Shown here: positions 11,630 to 23,188 of the stretch, piece after piece | Layout: each line of letters starts with the position of its first letter | Position numbering within the stretch: position 1 is the first letter of the stretch | Assembly (NCBI GenBank): GCA_027563935.2 | Contig: CM050449.1 | Coordinates: 86,707,178 to 86,771,177 of the forward strand | Source of the DNA: Costus lasius | Taxonomy: Eukaryota > Streptophyta > Magnoliopsida > Zingiberales > Costaceae | DNA length: 64,000 nt | Direction: 5' to 3' | Program-made: the position numbers and the translations under genes | The notes under the pieces: generated by a model | Told to the model about the DNA's origin: nothing | Database searches by the model: none | The model's input: only the letters and a program-made list of their open reading frames with translations

Positions 11630-13844
11630 TGTTGATGTATAAGCCCTGAAGACCAATGTATTGACATGGTCAGGCATTATTTGAATGTACTTTGATAGAA
11701 CTATTACTATTTTTGTGGGCATGGTCGTTATTATGCAGATTTCTCTACCTGCGTTGATGTACTGAGTTGTATAAATAATGTCCCAGAAGTTTGGATTGGA
11801 TCCATTCTCATAAGCTATCCCCAGACAAGGTACCTTAGCAGATATGGGACAGCTTTGGTACATGTGAGACTGGTGTATGGGCTGGTTATGTGCGGGGCAC
11901 AGTAACGCAGACATACAGGTGCATTGGATGCACTGGAGTGATCCACCGTGAGGATTGACTTGTCTAGTCAATAAGTCAATCTCACATGCAAGAGGTTTGC
12001 ATTGATCCTTAGACTTGAGGTATTCACGTCTAGACTTGATGATGGGTATGCTTTAATACAGTCTTACGTCTCTCCGTAATTGGGAGATCAAAACGACTGT
12101 TATTGGGCATGTCATAAGTCATGTAGAGACATGGATGACCAATAGTAGGATTTGCTCCTTCCTTATTGGAAGCATGATATCCACTCGGGGCGCCCCAGCT
12201 TATTGGTGCATGATAGGAAAGTGTGGCCACACTTGTTGAGTCATGACCAATGCATTGGATAATAAACTTGAGACTAATCCAATGGCAGGATATCAGCTTA
12301 GGCAAAGGGATCTGTAATGCAATAGGAATCCTCGTTGCTTGTTAGGAGTTGTTGCCATAATGACTTAAGTCCTATGACATGGGTAGTAGTGATGTGTTGC
12401 TAGATACCCCTCACTACTTATGATGTTTACATCATTGCCATCGTCATATGGATCCTACGGGGTCACACGCAATAGACTCTTGACGTTGCTTTATTCAGAA
12501 GCCTTAGGATCAAGTTATTGGATAACTTGGATCCATTTGAAAGATTTCATCAGCGCCAATGGGCCTGATGAGTTGGAAGAAAGTTATTGGAGCCAAACTT
12601 CATTTTTGGCAGGTTGACCCGAAATTGACCTAGATTGGTCACATTTGGATTATGGTTGCATTGGATTAGATCCAATGGCTTAATCAACCTATGCCATGAA
12701 GTTTGGGCTAGCTCATTATCCAATGAGGCCCAATAATTAGTTGTCATGAAGAGGAATTGGCTTAAAAGGGTATAATGGGGAGAAATCTCACCCCATTGGC
12801 GCCTAGGGGCATAATGGGGTGAGGGAGGCGCCTTTGCTTCATTATGGAAGTAAAGAGCGCCTAGCCCTTCTTCCTTGGATAGAATACTTGCCTCTAAGGC
12901 ACGTCTTGGGGCTGATATGGCTTAAGGACTCTTTTGGAAAGAGCTTGGGCGCATATGAGAAGTAGGAAGATGTTTATGGTAAAGTCTTGGAGACTTTCCT
13001 TATGAACCCTACATGCACCCAAACCCTTACCCTAGCCGAATTCTTCATGTTGCGCCTAACCACTTAGCCTTTGATGGTAAGAATGCATTTGAGGCATGTC
13101 TTGGGCTGATATAGTGCTTGGACTTTTATGGATAGGTTGAATGAGGTTTATGGTAAAGTCTTGGAGACTTTCCTTACTTCAAGACACCTCATCCTAGCCA
13201 TACACTTGGCATGATCCTAGCCCTTGCTCAAACCGCCTCTAGTCCTATTTATAGGACCCATTGTCGCCCTCTCTAGTTGATGAACACTTGGAGACATGAA
13301 CAAACATAGAGGGGTGAAAGCAAGGGCAAAGGGCGACAACATCAGAGTGGCGCAACCCTTCTTCCAACAAGTGACCGCAAGTCTTCTCCTTCCTCTCCTC
13401 TTGGCGTGACTTGGAGAAGGACTTGGTGGCGCAATTAACCCCTAATCTTCCTCAAGGCCGAAACTCATCTTCTCCCTCTTCTCTTGGAGTGAAGAGGATA
13501 AGGAGTTGGCGGCATCTTCCTTGCACTTGGCGCATGAACCTTGGAGGTGGCGCAAGAGGAGTGAAGGAACCCTAAGGCTTGATTCTCTTCTCGAGGCTAG
13601 CACCAAGCGTGGAAGGGAGCAACGATCAAGGAGTTGACGCGTGGATACTTGTAGAGGGCGAACACTTGGGCGCCTTCAACATGGCTTCGACATCTAGACA
13701 AGCAAAAGAGGTACATCTCTAACACATCCTTGTGTCTTCTCTCTCGCATGGATCCTTGGGACTGGAATGTGTTTCGGGTGTAATGTTTCTTCCGCTGCGT
13801 CCTGGGACTGCAAAATTTTAAATTACACCCGGCATTCCCTAACA
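11630..13844 (+). mobile_element. Copia element 3' LTR (2215 bp)
   Basis: Starts TGTTGATG and ends CCCTAACA, followed by the target duplication AAGCC at 13845-13849. It is near-identical to the 5' LTR. With the primer site, tract and duplication it defines a complete 9197-bp insertion, 4648-13844. Confidence 0.95.
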
Positions 13845-13849
13845 AAGCC

Positions 13850-14961
13850 GTGAATCCTTCACGGGCCGTGAATCTTTTTGTGTACACAGGGCTTTATTCA
13901 CAGAAACATTTACGGTCTCAATCGTAAACTATTTACGGACCGTGAGTTTTTCCGCCCTTTCGGGTTTTCACTCGATTCGACTCCAAATTGAACTAGAATT
14001 GAACCAAACTCTCCAGAATTCTTCCTTGATAGGTTTCAAATAGATTAAACTATAAAAGAAGGGATTTTTGGAGGGCAAAGGAGACTTTTTGGGGACAAAC
14101 ACAATCAGAGGTGGCAGCTAGGGCGAAAACTTGGTTCCATGGCAAAATTCTGGTAAAGGATCACGCAAAGGAGGGATTTGGGCGCTTCTTCATCATCTCC
14201 AGATCAAGGGGAAGAGTTCTTATTACTATCCTAGTATCTTTTTATATCGATTTTGAGAGATTATGTTGAGATCATCGATATATATGCTGTTTTCTTCAAA
14301 CATGAACGCTTGAACTCTTTTTCGGGATTAGGGATGTAGCCTGCTGGCAATTATGAATTAAAACTTGTATTTTATTCTTTAAGCATGATAATTATAGCAT
14401 TGATTTGAATAGAATCGAGTTTATTTTGTAATCTACTCTGGCCAAGTATAATTGTGTTTAAGACGTTGCGAGAAGGACCGGGAGGTGAATCGCAACGTCG
14501 GAACTATTGTATTCAAGCCTACGAATCCAATCACGGGAGTAGTTTGGATTCGTTTGAAGGATTATCATGGTTTTTCATAGAACTTAATGAGCTTAGTTAC
14601 ATCAATTGTCACGAGAGTAGGCAATTAGTGTAATTAAGTACTGGATTACGCTTCGGGAAGATATAATTTGTACTTTAGGAAAAACGCCTTTCATGACTAT
14701 AATTTTCCATTTAAGGAATTATCCTTATTGAGTTTATAATTGTCAGTGTGGTGAAACCCTGAGTCCCGACCTCCTAAAATCTAATTTTTCCCGGATCGTC
14801 ACCTCTGTTGCTTTTCATACTTAGGAGCTCACACAAAAATCACAATTTGATTCGCCTAGATTTAAACAAGTCGCATAATCAGTACTTGACCACCAGATCC
14901 TTGTTGGGAATGATCTTTATTTTTATTACTTCGATAAATCTATGCACTTGCGGACGCATCA
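13850..14961 (+). mobile_element. Gypsy-type solo LTR, right part
   Basis: Continuation of 4326-4647 after the Copia insertion. It aligns with 19360-20471 through GAAGGACCGGGAGGTGAATCG, CACGAGAGTAGG, GGTGAAACCC(T/C)GAGTCCCGA and GCACTTGCGGA, and ends CGCATCA. The shared 3' end also resembles the LTR at 43435-44829 (GCACTTGTGGATACATTA), which precedes a tRNA-Asp-type primer site, so the family is probably Athila-like Gypsy. Confidence 0.75.
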
Positions 14962-14999
14962 CTTACGAAATAAAAAATGATCACAAGGACAAATAGTCA

Positions 15000-16340
15000 T
15001 ATTTTTGGGGGAGAATGTACTTCTTTGATATAATTTTTATGCCTTTCTAACTCATGTGCCTAAGCCTCTTATGCTATAAATTTGAAGTGGTTGCTGAAGT
15101 AGTAATAATATGCTCTTTAAGTACCTCAACATTAGTGTCACAAAGAGTATGCTGATTGCTCTCTCTAGCATAAATAAGTAACCCTTTTATGAACTTCTAC
15201 TTTCTATTATCAAATGTGTTTACTAAGCCCTTATCATCAAGAATATCTAGTGAGATAAAACTGAATCTTAAATCAGAAATATATCTCACATCTCTGAGAA
15301 CCATTTTTGCCTAAGATTACTTTTAACAATGATATTCCCTTTTCCTTTGATAGCTACAGTATCATATTTCTCATCCTGACAACACCTAAATCATAATTCT
15401 ATAGTGATGAAAAATAATTAACATAAGGGGTAACATAAAAAGAAGCACATGTGTCAATGATCTAACTCTTTTTCCCATTGTCTGTCAAAATATTATCAAT
15501 GTTAGTTGTTACTAGAACACCAATATCACAACGCACTGTAATAGTAGTGCTATCTTTATCTTTGCTTTTTTTTACTATTTTTTCTTTTCTGAGCCTTCTT
15601 GAATGACCAATAGCATTTTTTTTATATGCCCTTTCTTATGACAGTAATGACACTCTACAACTTCTCTAAAAGATGACATGCTCTTAGATTTTCCATATTG
15701 GTAAGAAGATATGCTTTTGTTTTTACTAAGATTTTCAGTCACCAATGCTTGAGAGCTAGTTGTTTCCACAAATATTCTTTTGGTCTCTTCATTCAATAAA
15801 CTTGAAGTGACTAGGCTTATGGATAGCTTCCTAAGAGTTACAACTAAAGTTTTCCAACTCTCTAGTAGAGAATGCAGCAACAAGAGTGTCTGTCATTCAT
15901 CTCCAATTATCATCTTCATAAAGGCAAGTTCACTAATATTGTCTTTCATGCTATTCAAGTACTTAATAATTTTTGCACCTTTTCTATACTTTAGATTCAC
16001 CATATTTCTAATCAAAAGAGCTTTGTTGCAAGCAATCTTTTTTTCAAATAAGTCTTCTAATTTTTTCCATAACTTATAAACATCTTTTTCATGCCCCATA
16101 TGATGAAAAATATTATCTTCCACCCACCACTGAATATGGCTAATGACTTTTCTATTCAATTTGCTCAACTCATCATTTAAAAATTTTTAAGGCTTGGTTT
16201 TATTCTCAACAACATCAAACAAAACTTTAAAATATAAATAGTCTTCCATCTTAGCTTTCCAGATAAGCTAGGTTTCTCCATTCAAGATGACTATTCGGTT
16301 TCTAATTTCCATAATTAACATAAATGACTAATCAACCTAA
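15000..16340 (-). pseudogene. Copia Gag-protease remnant
   Basis: Read on the minus strand from 16320, the frame gives a Gag start (VILNGE, then WKAKMEDYLYFKVLFDVV). From 16168 to 15893 comes IQWWVEDNIFHHMGHEKDVYKLWKKLEDLFE, the UBN2-type Gag core. At 15883-15575 comes a basic tail with a zinc knuckle CHYCHKKGHIKK that has lost its last Cys. Around 15470-15410 follows IIDTCASFYVTP, a mutated protease active site (D-T/S-G-A-S in functional enzymes). In-frame stops and frameshifts break it. Integrase and reverse transcriptase are missing; the element is cut off near 15000. Confidence 0.75.
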
Positions 16341-16351
16341 CTCTAATATCA
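16341..16351 (-). other. Decayed tRNA-Met primer-binding site
   Basis: CTCTAATATCA is the complement of TGGTATCAGAG with one G-to-A and one C-to-T change. It lies just upstream (minus sense) of the Gag remnant, so an LTR should start at 16352 and extend right. The far LTR border was not identified. Confidence 0.65.
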
Positions 16352-16994
16352 CTATTGGGATTTTTTACTCAACTTGATAAAATCCCTGAACATCACTTGT
16401 GCAATCACAATGATATATAGATGCAATAATAATCATATTCAACTTAGAAAAATAATCAAATACAAAAATACCAAGATTTTTCATGGAAAAAAATCCTTGG
16501 AAGAAGGTAAAAAACCATAGGAGTGAGCCACCAAATTTTCATTATGAATCTAACAATACAATGTCTCTTCACAACAATAATTTTATTAACAACAAGATAA
16601 AAAATTATGCATGGAAAAACTATCCCAAAATTTGCCATTATACAGTATCTACAAGAGACAATGAAAAATTCGACCATTGGATACATAAGAAATTACCATA
16701 GGAGCAGCACTATTCAATTTCATGCCAATCAGCCAGTGGATGCCTCCAAGATCATTCTCAAAAGTTCTTAGCCTTTTCCCTTTTTTATCCCGATACTACT
16801 ATCATCAAAACAAGAGAAAAGAAGATTTTCTATTTCAGTTGTCCATGTTCGCATGGACCTTCAAGTTAATTAAATGACTTTTTACAAAAAAAAAAAAGTC
16901 TATTTCTTTCTCTTATTTACCAGTGGGTCCTTGTATGATGTAAAACCCATATGTACCAATTTTCTTATCATTTCCTTTTCTCCCTTTAATCTTA
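16352..16994 (-). other. Probable 5' LTR fragment of the minus Copia remnant
   Basis: By position this is the LTR of the remnant at 15000-16340, starting ACTATTGGGATTTTT next to the primer site. No second copy is present in the window to fix its length. Two open frames here are antisense to each other and resemble nothing known. Confidence 0.4.
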
Positions 16995-17229
16995 TGATGG
17001 AGAGTAAACTCTGACAATATATTATACAATGATGAAGAGTAAACTTTGACAATAAATTATATTATGAAGGTGAGTAATCTCTAATAATAAATCATATCAT
17101 GATGAAGAGTAAACTTCGATAATAAATCATATCATGATGGAGAGTAAACTCTAACAATAAATCATCCTATGATGGAGAGACAACTCCAACAGTAGATCAT
17201 ATTTTGATGGAGAGTAAACTCTAACAATA
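16995..17229. repeat. Tandem repeat, 35-bp unit, ~6.7 copies
   Basis: Units begin TGATGGAGAGTAAACTCT and continue (A/G)ACAATAAATCATATCA-like. Copies differ by a few substitutions each. No coding role is apparent. Confidence 0.9.
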
Positions 17230-18640
17230 GTTTGCATGCCACTCAGTTTGCTTGTCATTCGCCTACTAACCCTCTTGCTGTCCCTTTGCGCTGCTGCAGT
17301 AGAGCTTCTTGAAGCTAGGCCTAGTTGCTTCTTCTCTTTCGTCGGCCCATTTACACCATAGTAGGCCAAGCAACATAGCTTGACTGCCATGGTTCCGAAA
17401 CAAAAAAAGCTAGGTCTTGTCGCTCTTGATCGCTCGCGCTTGCCTTCATTGCCCTAATCTATAGTGCTCACATCCGCCTCCCCTCTTGTAGTCCGACCAC
17501 ACCATTTCCTCACCACCTGCTACGCTACCAGTCGATTTCCTTGCTGCCTTGCTAACTCAATAACTTCAAATGACCTCAACCTTCTTTCTCGTTGAATACA
17601 ACATCTAGCCATTTGATCTGATTCAAGCTTTGGACACGCCTTCTCCTCTAATATGCAAACCGACAAATAGCAGGATCCATCCATCAGATGGCCAGATGGC
17701 CGTAATCAAAAGATTTTTCAGTGATCAGAATCCCTTATCTGGGTTCACTCAGTGCCAATCCTACATCGGCCAGTACCAAACTTTGGCTATTAGTCCGCTG
17801 TAACACACAGAATGTTAAGCTGGAGTAGGTCAAGTAGTTAAGTGACAGACGTCGGGTGGCGATGAGTTCTGTTTGCCTCCATTGTGGGTGAATGAAGTTC
17901 TATTCCATATGACGACTCCAATTTCATCCAAGCAAGAATTTGACAGCCTAGATCTTATCCAACAACAATGGTTCAAATTCATCCAAGCCATATCTAACGG
18001 GTTTGATCTAATTAGATGATCTATGACGACAATTGGATTAGCAAGGATCCAATAGCTCAGATCTTCCAACTCCAATCTGACGGCCAAATCTTCTAGTTTT
18101 AATCCAATGGCTCACTTCATCCAGTTTCAATCTAATAGCCTAGATTTGTTAGTTCTAATCAAACGTCCAGTTCTTCCAAATTTGATCCAATTGTCCAAAT
18201 CTTTCATATTCTAGCTAATGATCTAAATCTAAATCATTACATATTACTAATCAATGGCTGACATTTGTTTGTATAAGTCCATGTCAATTATACAACTCTT
18301 GATATGATCCAAGAGTTGATCGTTGTTAAATCTTGTCAGATCTTTCTAAATCTGACCTCAAAGTTTTGATGAGAGATCTAGATTGAAGTAGTTCTATGCA
18401 TTAAAATAAACAACCATATTAAAAAAACAATTGATCCTATGACTAATTTTTATTTTCACAAATTTAAGCCAATTGGATGGCTCTTAATGTGATCTAAATA
18501 TTGATTCTTAGCAACTCGAGTATGATCTTTCTAGATATGACCTTGGATTTTTCATCAAAGAATAGGAATAAAGCAGATCTATAGAATAAAAATGAATGAT
18601 CTACTATATTAGTACATCAATCAAATTTGAATTCAGCCAA
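17230..18640. other. Intergenic, no gene recognised
   Basis: Mixed sequence with loosely repeated phrases such as TCCAATGGC/GATCTAAT at 17980-18230. No open frame longer than 85 codons and none resembling a family. It may be an old repeat. Confidence 0.45.
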
Positions 18641-18960
18641 TCCTTTATGACTTGAATTTAGCTTAATCATTGTAACCATTCAAAAGCTAAATCAAATTCA
18701 TTAACCCTTCAAAGGCTAGCTTAATTTTATTTGCCTTCCAAAGGTTATATCAAATTCTTTAACCCTACTTCAACCATATCGGTCCTTCAAAGGCTAACTC
18801 AGCCTTTTCGACCATGCAAAGGCTAACTACCAAAGTTTAAAACAAAATCCATAACTCTTTAAAAGCTAAATTCAATTTTATTAGCCCTTCAAAGGCTAAC
18901 TCAAATACATCAACCTCTAAAGGTTAATTTAAACATTAGCCCTCTAAAGTCTAAATTAAG
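18641..18960. repeat. Degenerate repeats around CCTTCAAAGGCTAA
   Basis: The motif CCTTCAAAGGCTAA(C/T)T recurs about eight times at irregular spacing of roughly 30-45 bp. CCTTCAAAGG is a near-palindrome. Likely a decayed tandem array. Confidence 0.7.
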
Positions 18961-18996
18961 ATAGATTCAATGGCTCACTTTCACTATTGCTTGCAC

Positions 18997-20471
18997 TGAT
19001 GTGTTGCATTTATATCATGTTTTTACCTGTATTTTATATGATATTTTGGGCTTATTTTATGATTTTATACTAATTTTTAGTGTTTTTACTTTACTTTGTA
19101 TAGAATCTTCACTTTTATTGGTTTTTATGAAAATGCAAGTAAAATGGCTCAAAAATGATGAATTTCGAGAGTTTTGAAGCCATATCATGATTTCCAAGGA
19201 GACTACGAGCTTACACGTCAAATTTGGAGCGAAAATAGTAAAGAATGTGACTTTCACGGCCTTGCCCGTAATTTTGGGACCGGCCGTAAATCTAGCGTTC
19301 GAAGGGTGAAAAAATGGCTAAGTTAAAATATACACAGAAACTTTCACGGGTGAGGCCGTGAATCCATCACAGTCTGTGAAACTTTCTCTGTACAAAGGGC
19401 TGTACACACAGAAGGATTTATGGCCTCGGCCGTAAACTTATTATTGTCCGTGAAAACGTCTGCCCTTTCTGTTTTTCACTCGATTCGACTCCAAATTGAA
19501 CCAGACTCTCCAAAAACCTTCTTAGATGGGTTTTATACTGATTAGACTATAAAAGGAAGGATTTTGAAAGGGTTTTAGGGGCTTCTATGCATGAAAATGA
19601 AGAGAGGCGGCGGTGATGGCGATAATCAATTCTAGGGCAGAATTCTGGCGAGATATCACGCAAATGAGGGGATTTGACGCTTCATCTTCATCACAAGATC
19701 AAGGGGAAGAGTTTTAATTACTTTCTTAGTGTCTCTTTGCATTATTTTAGAGAGATTACATATTGAATTCATCGATGAACATGCTGTTTGCTTTGAACAT
19801 GAACGTGTAAACCTTATTTCAGGATTTGGGAAGTAGCCCATTGATTGATTTATGAATTACATCTTTTGTATGAATCTTTGTTAAGAATATTATTGAGTTG
19901 ATTTGATTTGAATTGTGTTTATTTCGTAATTTACTCTGATTAAGTAATTTTACGTCTTAGACGTTGCAAGAAGGACCGGGAGGTGAATCGCAACGTCGGA
20001 ACTATTCGTTTCATACCTACAAATTCGACCATGGGAGTAGTTCGGATTCATTTGAAGGATTCACATGATTTTTCATAGAACTTAAAAGATCTAATTGCGT
20101 CAATTGTCACGAGAGTAGGGAATTAGCATAATTAGGTACCAGATTACACTTCGGGAGGAGGTAATATGTACCTTAGGAAAAATTTCTTTCAACACTTTAA
20201 TTTTCTATTCAAAGGTTTATTTCCATTGAGTTCATAATCATGAGCGTGGTGAAACCCCGAGTCCCGATTTTCTCCATATTGATTTTTACCCAAAAATGTT
20301 ACCTCTGTTTCTTTTAATTTTGTATTTAGAAGTTTCCAAACAAAACAAAAACCCCAGATTTGATTCGTCTAGATATAGATCGACCGTGTAATTGGTACTT
20401 AACCGCCAGATCCTCGTTAGGAATAATATTTTTATTACTTCGATAAATCCGTGCACTTGCGGAACATATTA
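18997..20471 (+). mobile_element. Gypsy-type solo LTR (1475 bp)
   Basis: Starts TGATGTG and ends CATATTA, which equals the expected CACATCA with two C-to-T changes. It is flanked by an exact 5-bp duplication TGCAC (18992-18996 and 20472-20476). It aligns with the split LTR 4326-4647/13850-14961. No internal region remains, so this is the product of LTR-LTR recombination. Confidence 0.88.
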
Positions 20472-20476
20472 TGCAC

Positions 20477-20940
20477 CTAGATCTCTACCCCATAAAAAAT
20501 TTCCCAAGACTCCTCTCTACTCCTTTCAAATGTCCCCTATGTCATTTAGGAATTTTTCCTCCTATATTTCCCTAATTTCCATCCTTGAAATCCAGCTAAA
20601 AATTGATAGAAATTGTGACAAGTAGACAAAATTATGATTGTGATTGTGATAATGATTTGGTTTTGATCCTTTCTACCCGTTTCTACAAGATTAGCTAGTG
20701 GGCATTATGGTTGTGATCGTTGTCACTGGGTGGGATTTATTGAGTGTAGATCTTGCAACTTTGAGTCAAACATCTGCATAACCATCATTGTTATCATAAC
20801 TTAGCCATGACTATTATCATAAGTTGGCCATGATTCTCTCTAGGCTCATCTAGAGATTTTGACCATGATCGCCATTATCAGTTGGCCATGATTGTTTTCT
20901 AGAAGCTCTAATTCACATGAAATTTGATAAGAAACTTTGG
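20477..20940. other. Intergenic, no gene recognised
   Basis: Contains short repeated phrases such as TTGGCCATGATTGT and TTATCATAA. No coding potential was found. Confidence 0.45.
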
Positions 20941-21715
20941 GTTAGTTTGGTTTTGTTGTGCTATGATAGCTGCGCTATCACTGTAGCACATATTGTTAAG
21001 GGTGTTTGGTGAATCTAACTGTGTTGTCACTATAGCAACTATTATTAAAGTTATTTTATAATTTTATTGTGTTGTTAGTGTTGTTAATAAATAAATAAAT
21101 ATTAATTTAATAAAATATATTAAAATTAAAATAATAAATTTTTATAATAAAATAAAATAATTTATTAAATAATATAATTAATGATTTAATTTTATATTAT
21201 TAATTATTTTAATAAAGTTATTAAATTTTATAATATCAAATAATTAATTTTAATATAAAATTTAATTATTAATTTTATTTTAAAGTAAAAAAATAAAATT
21301 ATTTTTTTAAATAAAATAAAATTTATTTTTAAAATTTTAAATAATTATTTTAATAAAATTATTAAATTTTATAAGATCAAATAATTATTTTTAAAATTTG
21401 AAATAATTATTTTAATAAAATTATTAAATTTTATAAGATTAAAAAATTAATTTTAATATAAAATTTAATTATTAATTTTATTTTAAAGTAAAAAAATTAA
21501 AATTATTTTTTATAAAAATATTAATTAATATATTATAATATAGATAATAGAATTAACAAAATATAATATAATTTAATATATAATTAATTGATGTATATAG
21601 TTATAAAATATAAATATGTAAATAATAATTAATTTAATATAAATTTGATATTACTATTGTAGCATCACATGGCTACAGTTGCATGGCAGTAGCCAAAGCA
21701 CTCGTTACCTTGAAA
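20941..21715. mobile_element. MITE-like AT-rich segment
   Basis: An AT-rich core of about 550 bp (21040-21640) is flanked by GC-richer ends that contain related words in inverted sense: GTTTGGTTTTGTTGTGCTA with ...CACTGTAGCAC at left, and GTAGCATCACATGGCTACAG ... GCCAAAGCACTCGTTACC at right. This suggests degenerate terminal inverted repeats of a non-autonomous DNA transposon. No clean target duplication was found. Confidence 0.4.
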
Positions 21716-21735
21716 AAAAAATTCGCCAAAGGGTC

Positions 21736-21945
21736 CCTACTGCGTTTACACGCAGTATGTGAGAGGCATTACACGATGATCGTGTAATGAACGCATATCA
21801 TGTAGTTATATACGATATTAATCCATTATACGATAGTCCATTACACGATTTACTGATACCCCTATAGAATCGTATAATATGAACATTACACGATATGTTC
21901 ATTACATGATATTTCATTACATGATATCACTCTCATGAAGCCCCT
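21736..21945. repeat. Cluster of ATTACACGAT palindromes
   Basis: Includes a perfect palindrome with 11-nt arms CATTACACGAT-G-ATCGTGTAATG (21767-21789) and a neighbouring stem ACTGCGT/ACGCAGT (21739-21756). ATTACACGAT or one-base variants recur five or six more times up to 21930 in both senses. No coding potential. Confidence 0.85.
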
Positions 21946-23188
21946 ACTCTCGTGCGTTCGTTTGCAAAGGCACCCTTTGATAAAATTTTTTTTGTTACCT
22001 TGCTTTCATGAACAGTGCGCACAATGCTACTGTTCTACAGCACCGCATTTACAAAAAGCTGAGATTTTTTTTTAGCTTCCGCCGCTCTTCCTAGCACCGC
22101 TGGAAGCAGCGTGCCTCCTTTATTTTGTCATTAGGAGTCATCTTTGCTATTGTTTCATGGAAAACTATAGGTTCCAAACAATTGCAACTAGTGAAGCCTA
22201 ATAAGATTCATAAACGTTGACATGTGATTCAATTTGATAGTATAATATATACTGAAAAACCTATATAATTGCAAAACATCAAACATGAATGATAAAAGAT
22301 GATGAATTCAAAGGCAGGTAGAGAGGAATGAGAATTCTCTATCTTAACTCGGAAGCTCAAGAATGATGCCACAAAAATTCCCCTAACCCACAAACTAAGA
22401 GTCATCAAGGCACCACCTAGAAAGAGTATTATATAATATCATTTTAGTCAACAACTTAAATCGCGACGACATCTAAAGAAAGACAAATAAAATGACCATG
22501 GTTAATCAATTCCCATTGACAAACAAAATGTTGGTGCTCATTACCACTAATAAAAAGGGGAAGGTCATACCTACTAAATCTTAATAAGAATAATCCAAGG
22601 ATGCCTTTCGGTAATTTTGGTTTAATATAGAAAAACAATAGATTGAGCAAAAAATGGAGGACGCCTACAAAACTAACTTTGCTTCATCCATGCCAAATCT
22701 TTTTCCAAAGTGTGAACAAAAGCTTGATGTACCTAGAAAGCCAATATCTTAATTTACACCTTTATCAAGGAATCTTTCGCTCAAGATTGAAGTACTTGAA
22801 CTCTCGAATCATGGCTAAAGGTCCATAGGCAAAATTGAGAAGTCCGAGATGTTCTCATTATAGGTTTCTCTAGTATATTATTTTCTGAAATTAACACTCA
22901 TGAAAAGAATGCGAGGAAATCCGAGATGAACCATCTAAAATTAACGAAGAAATGTCATGGAACTTCACATACTTTTTCTCTGTTACAAAATCCTTATACA
23001 ACTATATGCATATTAGGCAAGATTAAGTGACGCATAATACACTAGTGTCGAGGGAAATTTGTACTACCTTAATTACAATAAGTAACTGAATTTTTACAAA
23101 TAAATCAACGTGATGAAAATCGATGGTCAGTTATGCTATGAACTCCGCATCGGTATGGTACAACGCACAACCCAACCGCATTGGATCA
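21946..23188. other. Intergenic, downstream of the kinase gene
   Basis: No supported gene. The part near 23100-23188 probably contains the 3'UTR of the minus-strand kinase. The open frames on the plus strand at 23123-23669 are shadows of the kinase gene's GC-rich code. Confidence 0.5.

Noticed and set aside
21736..21945. CRISPR-like or IS-end interpretation of the ATTACACGAT cluster
   Set aside because: Copies are short, irregularly spaced and in both orientations; there is no spacer structure and no nearby transposase.
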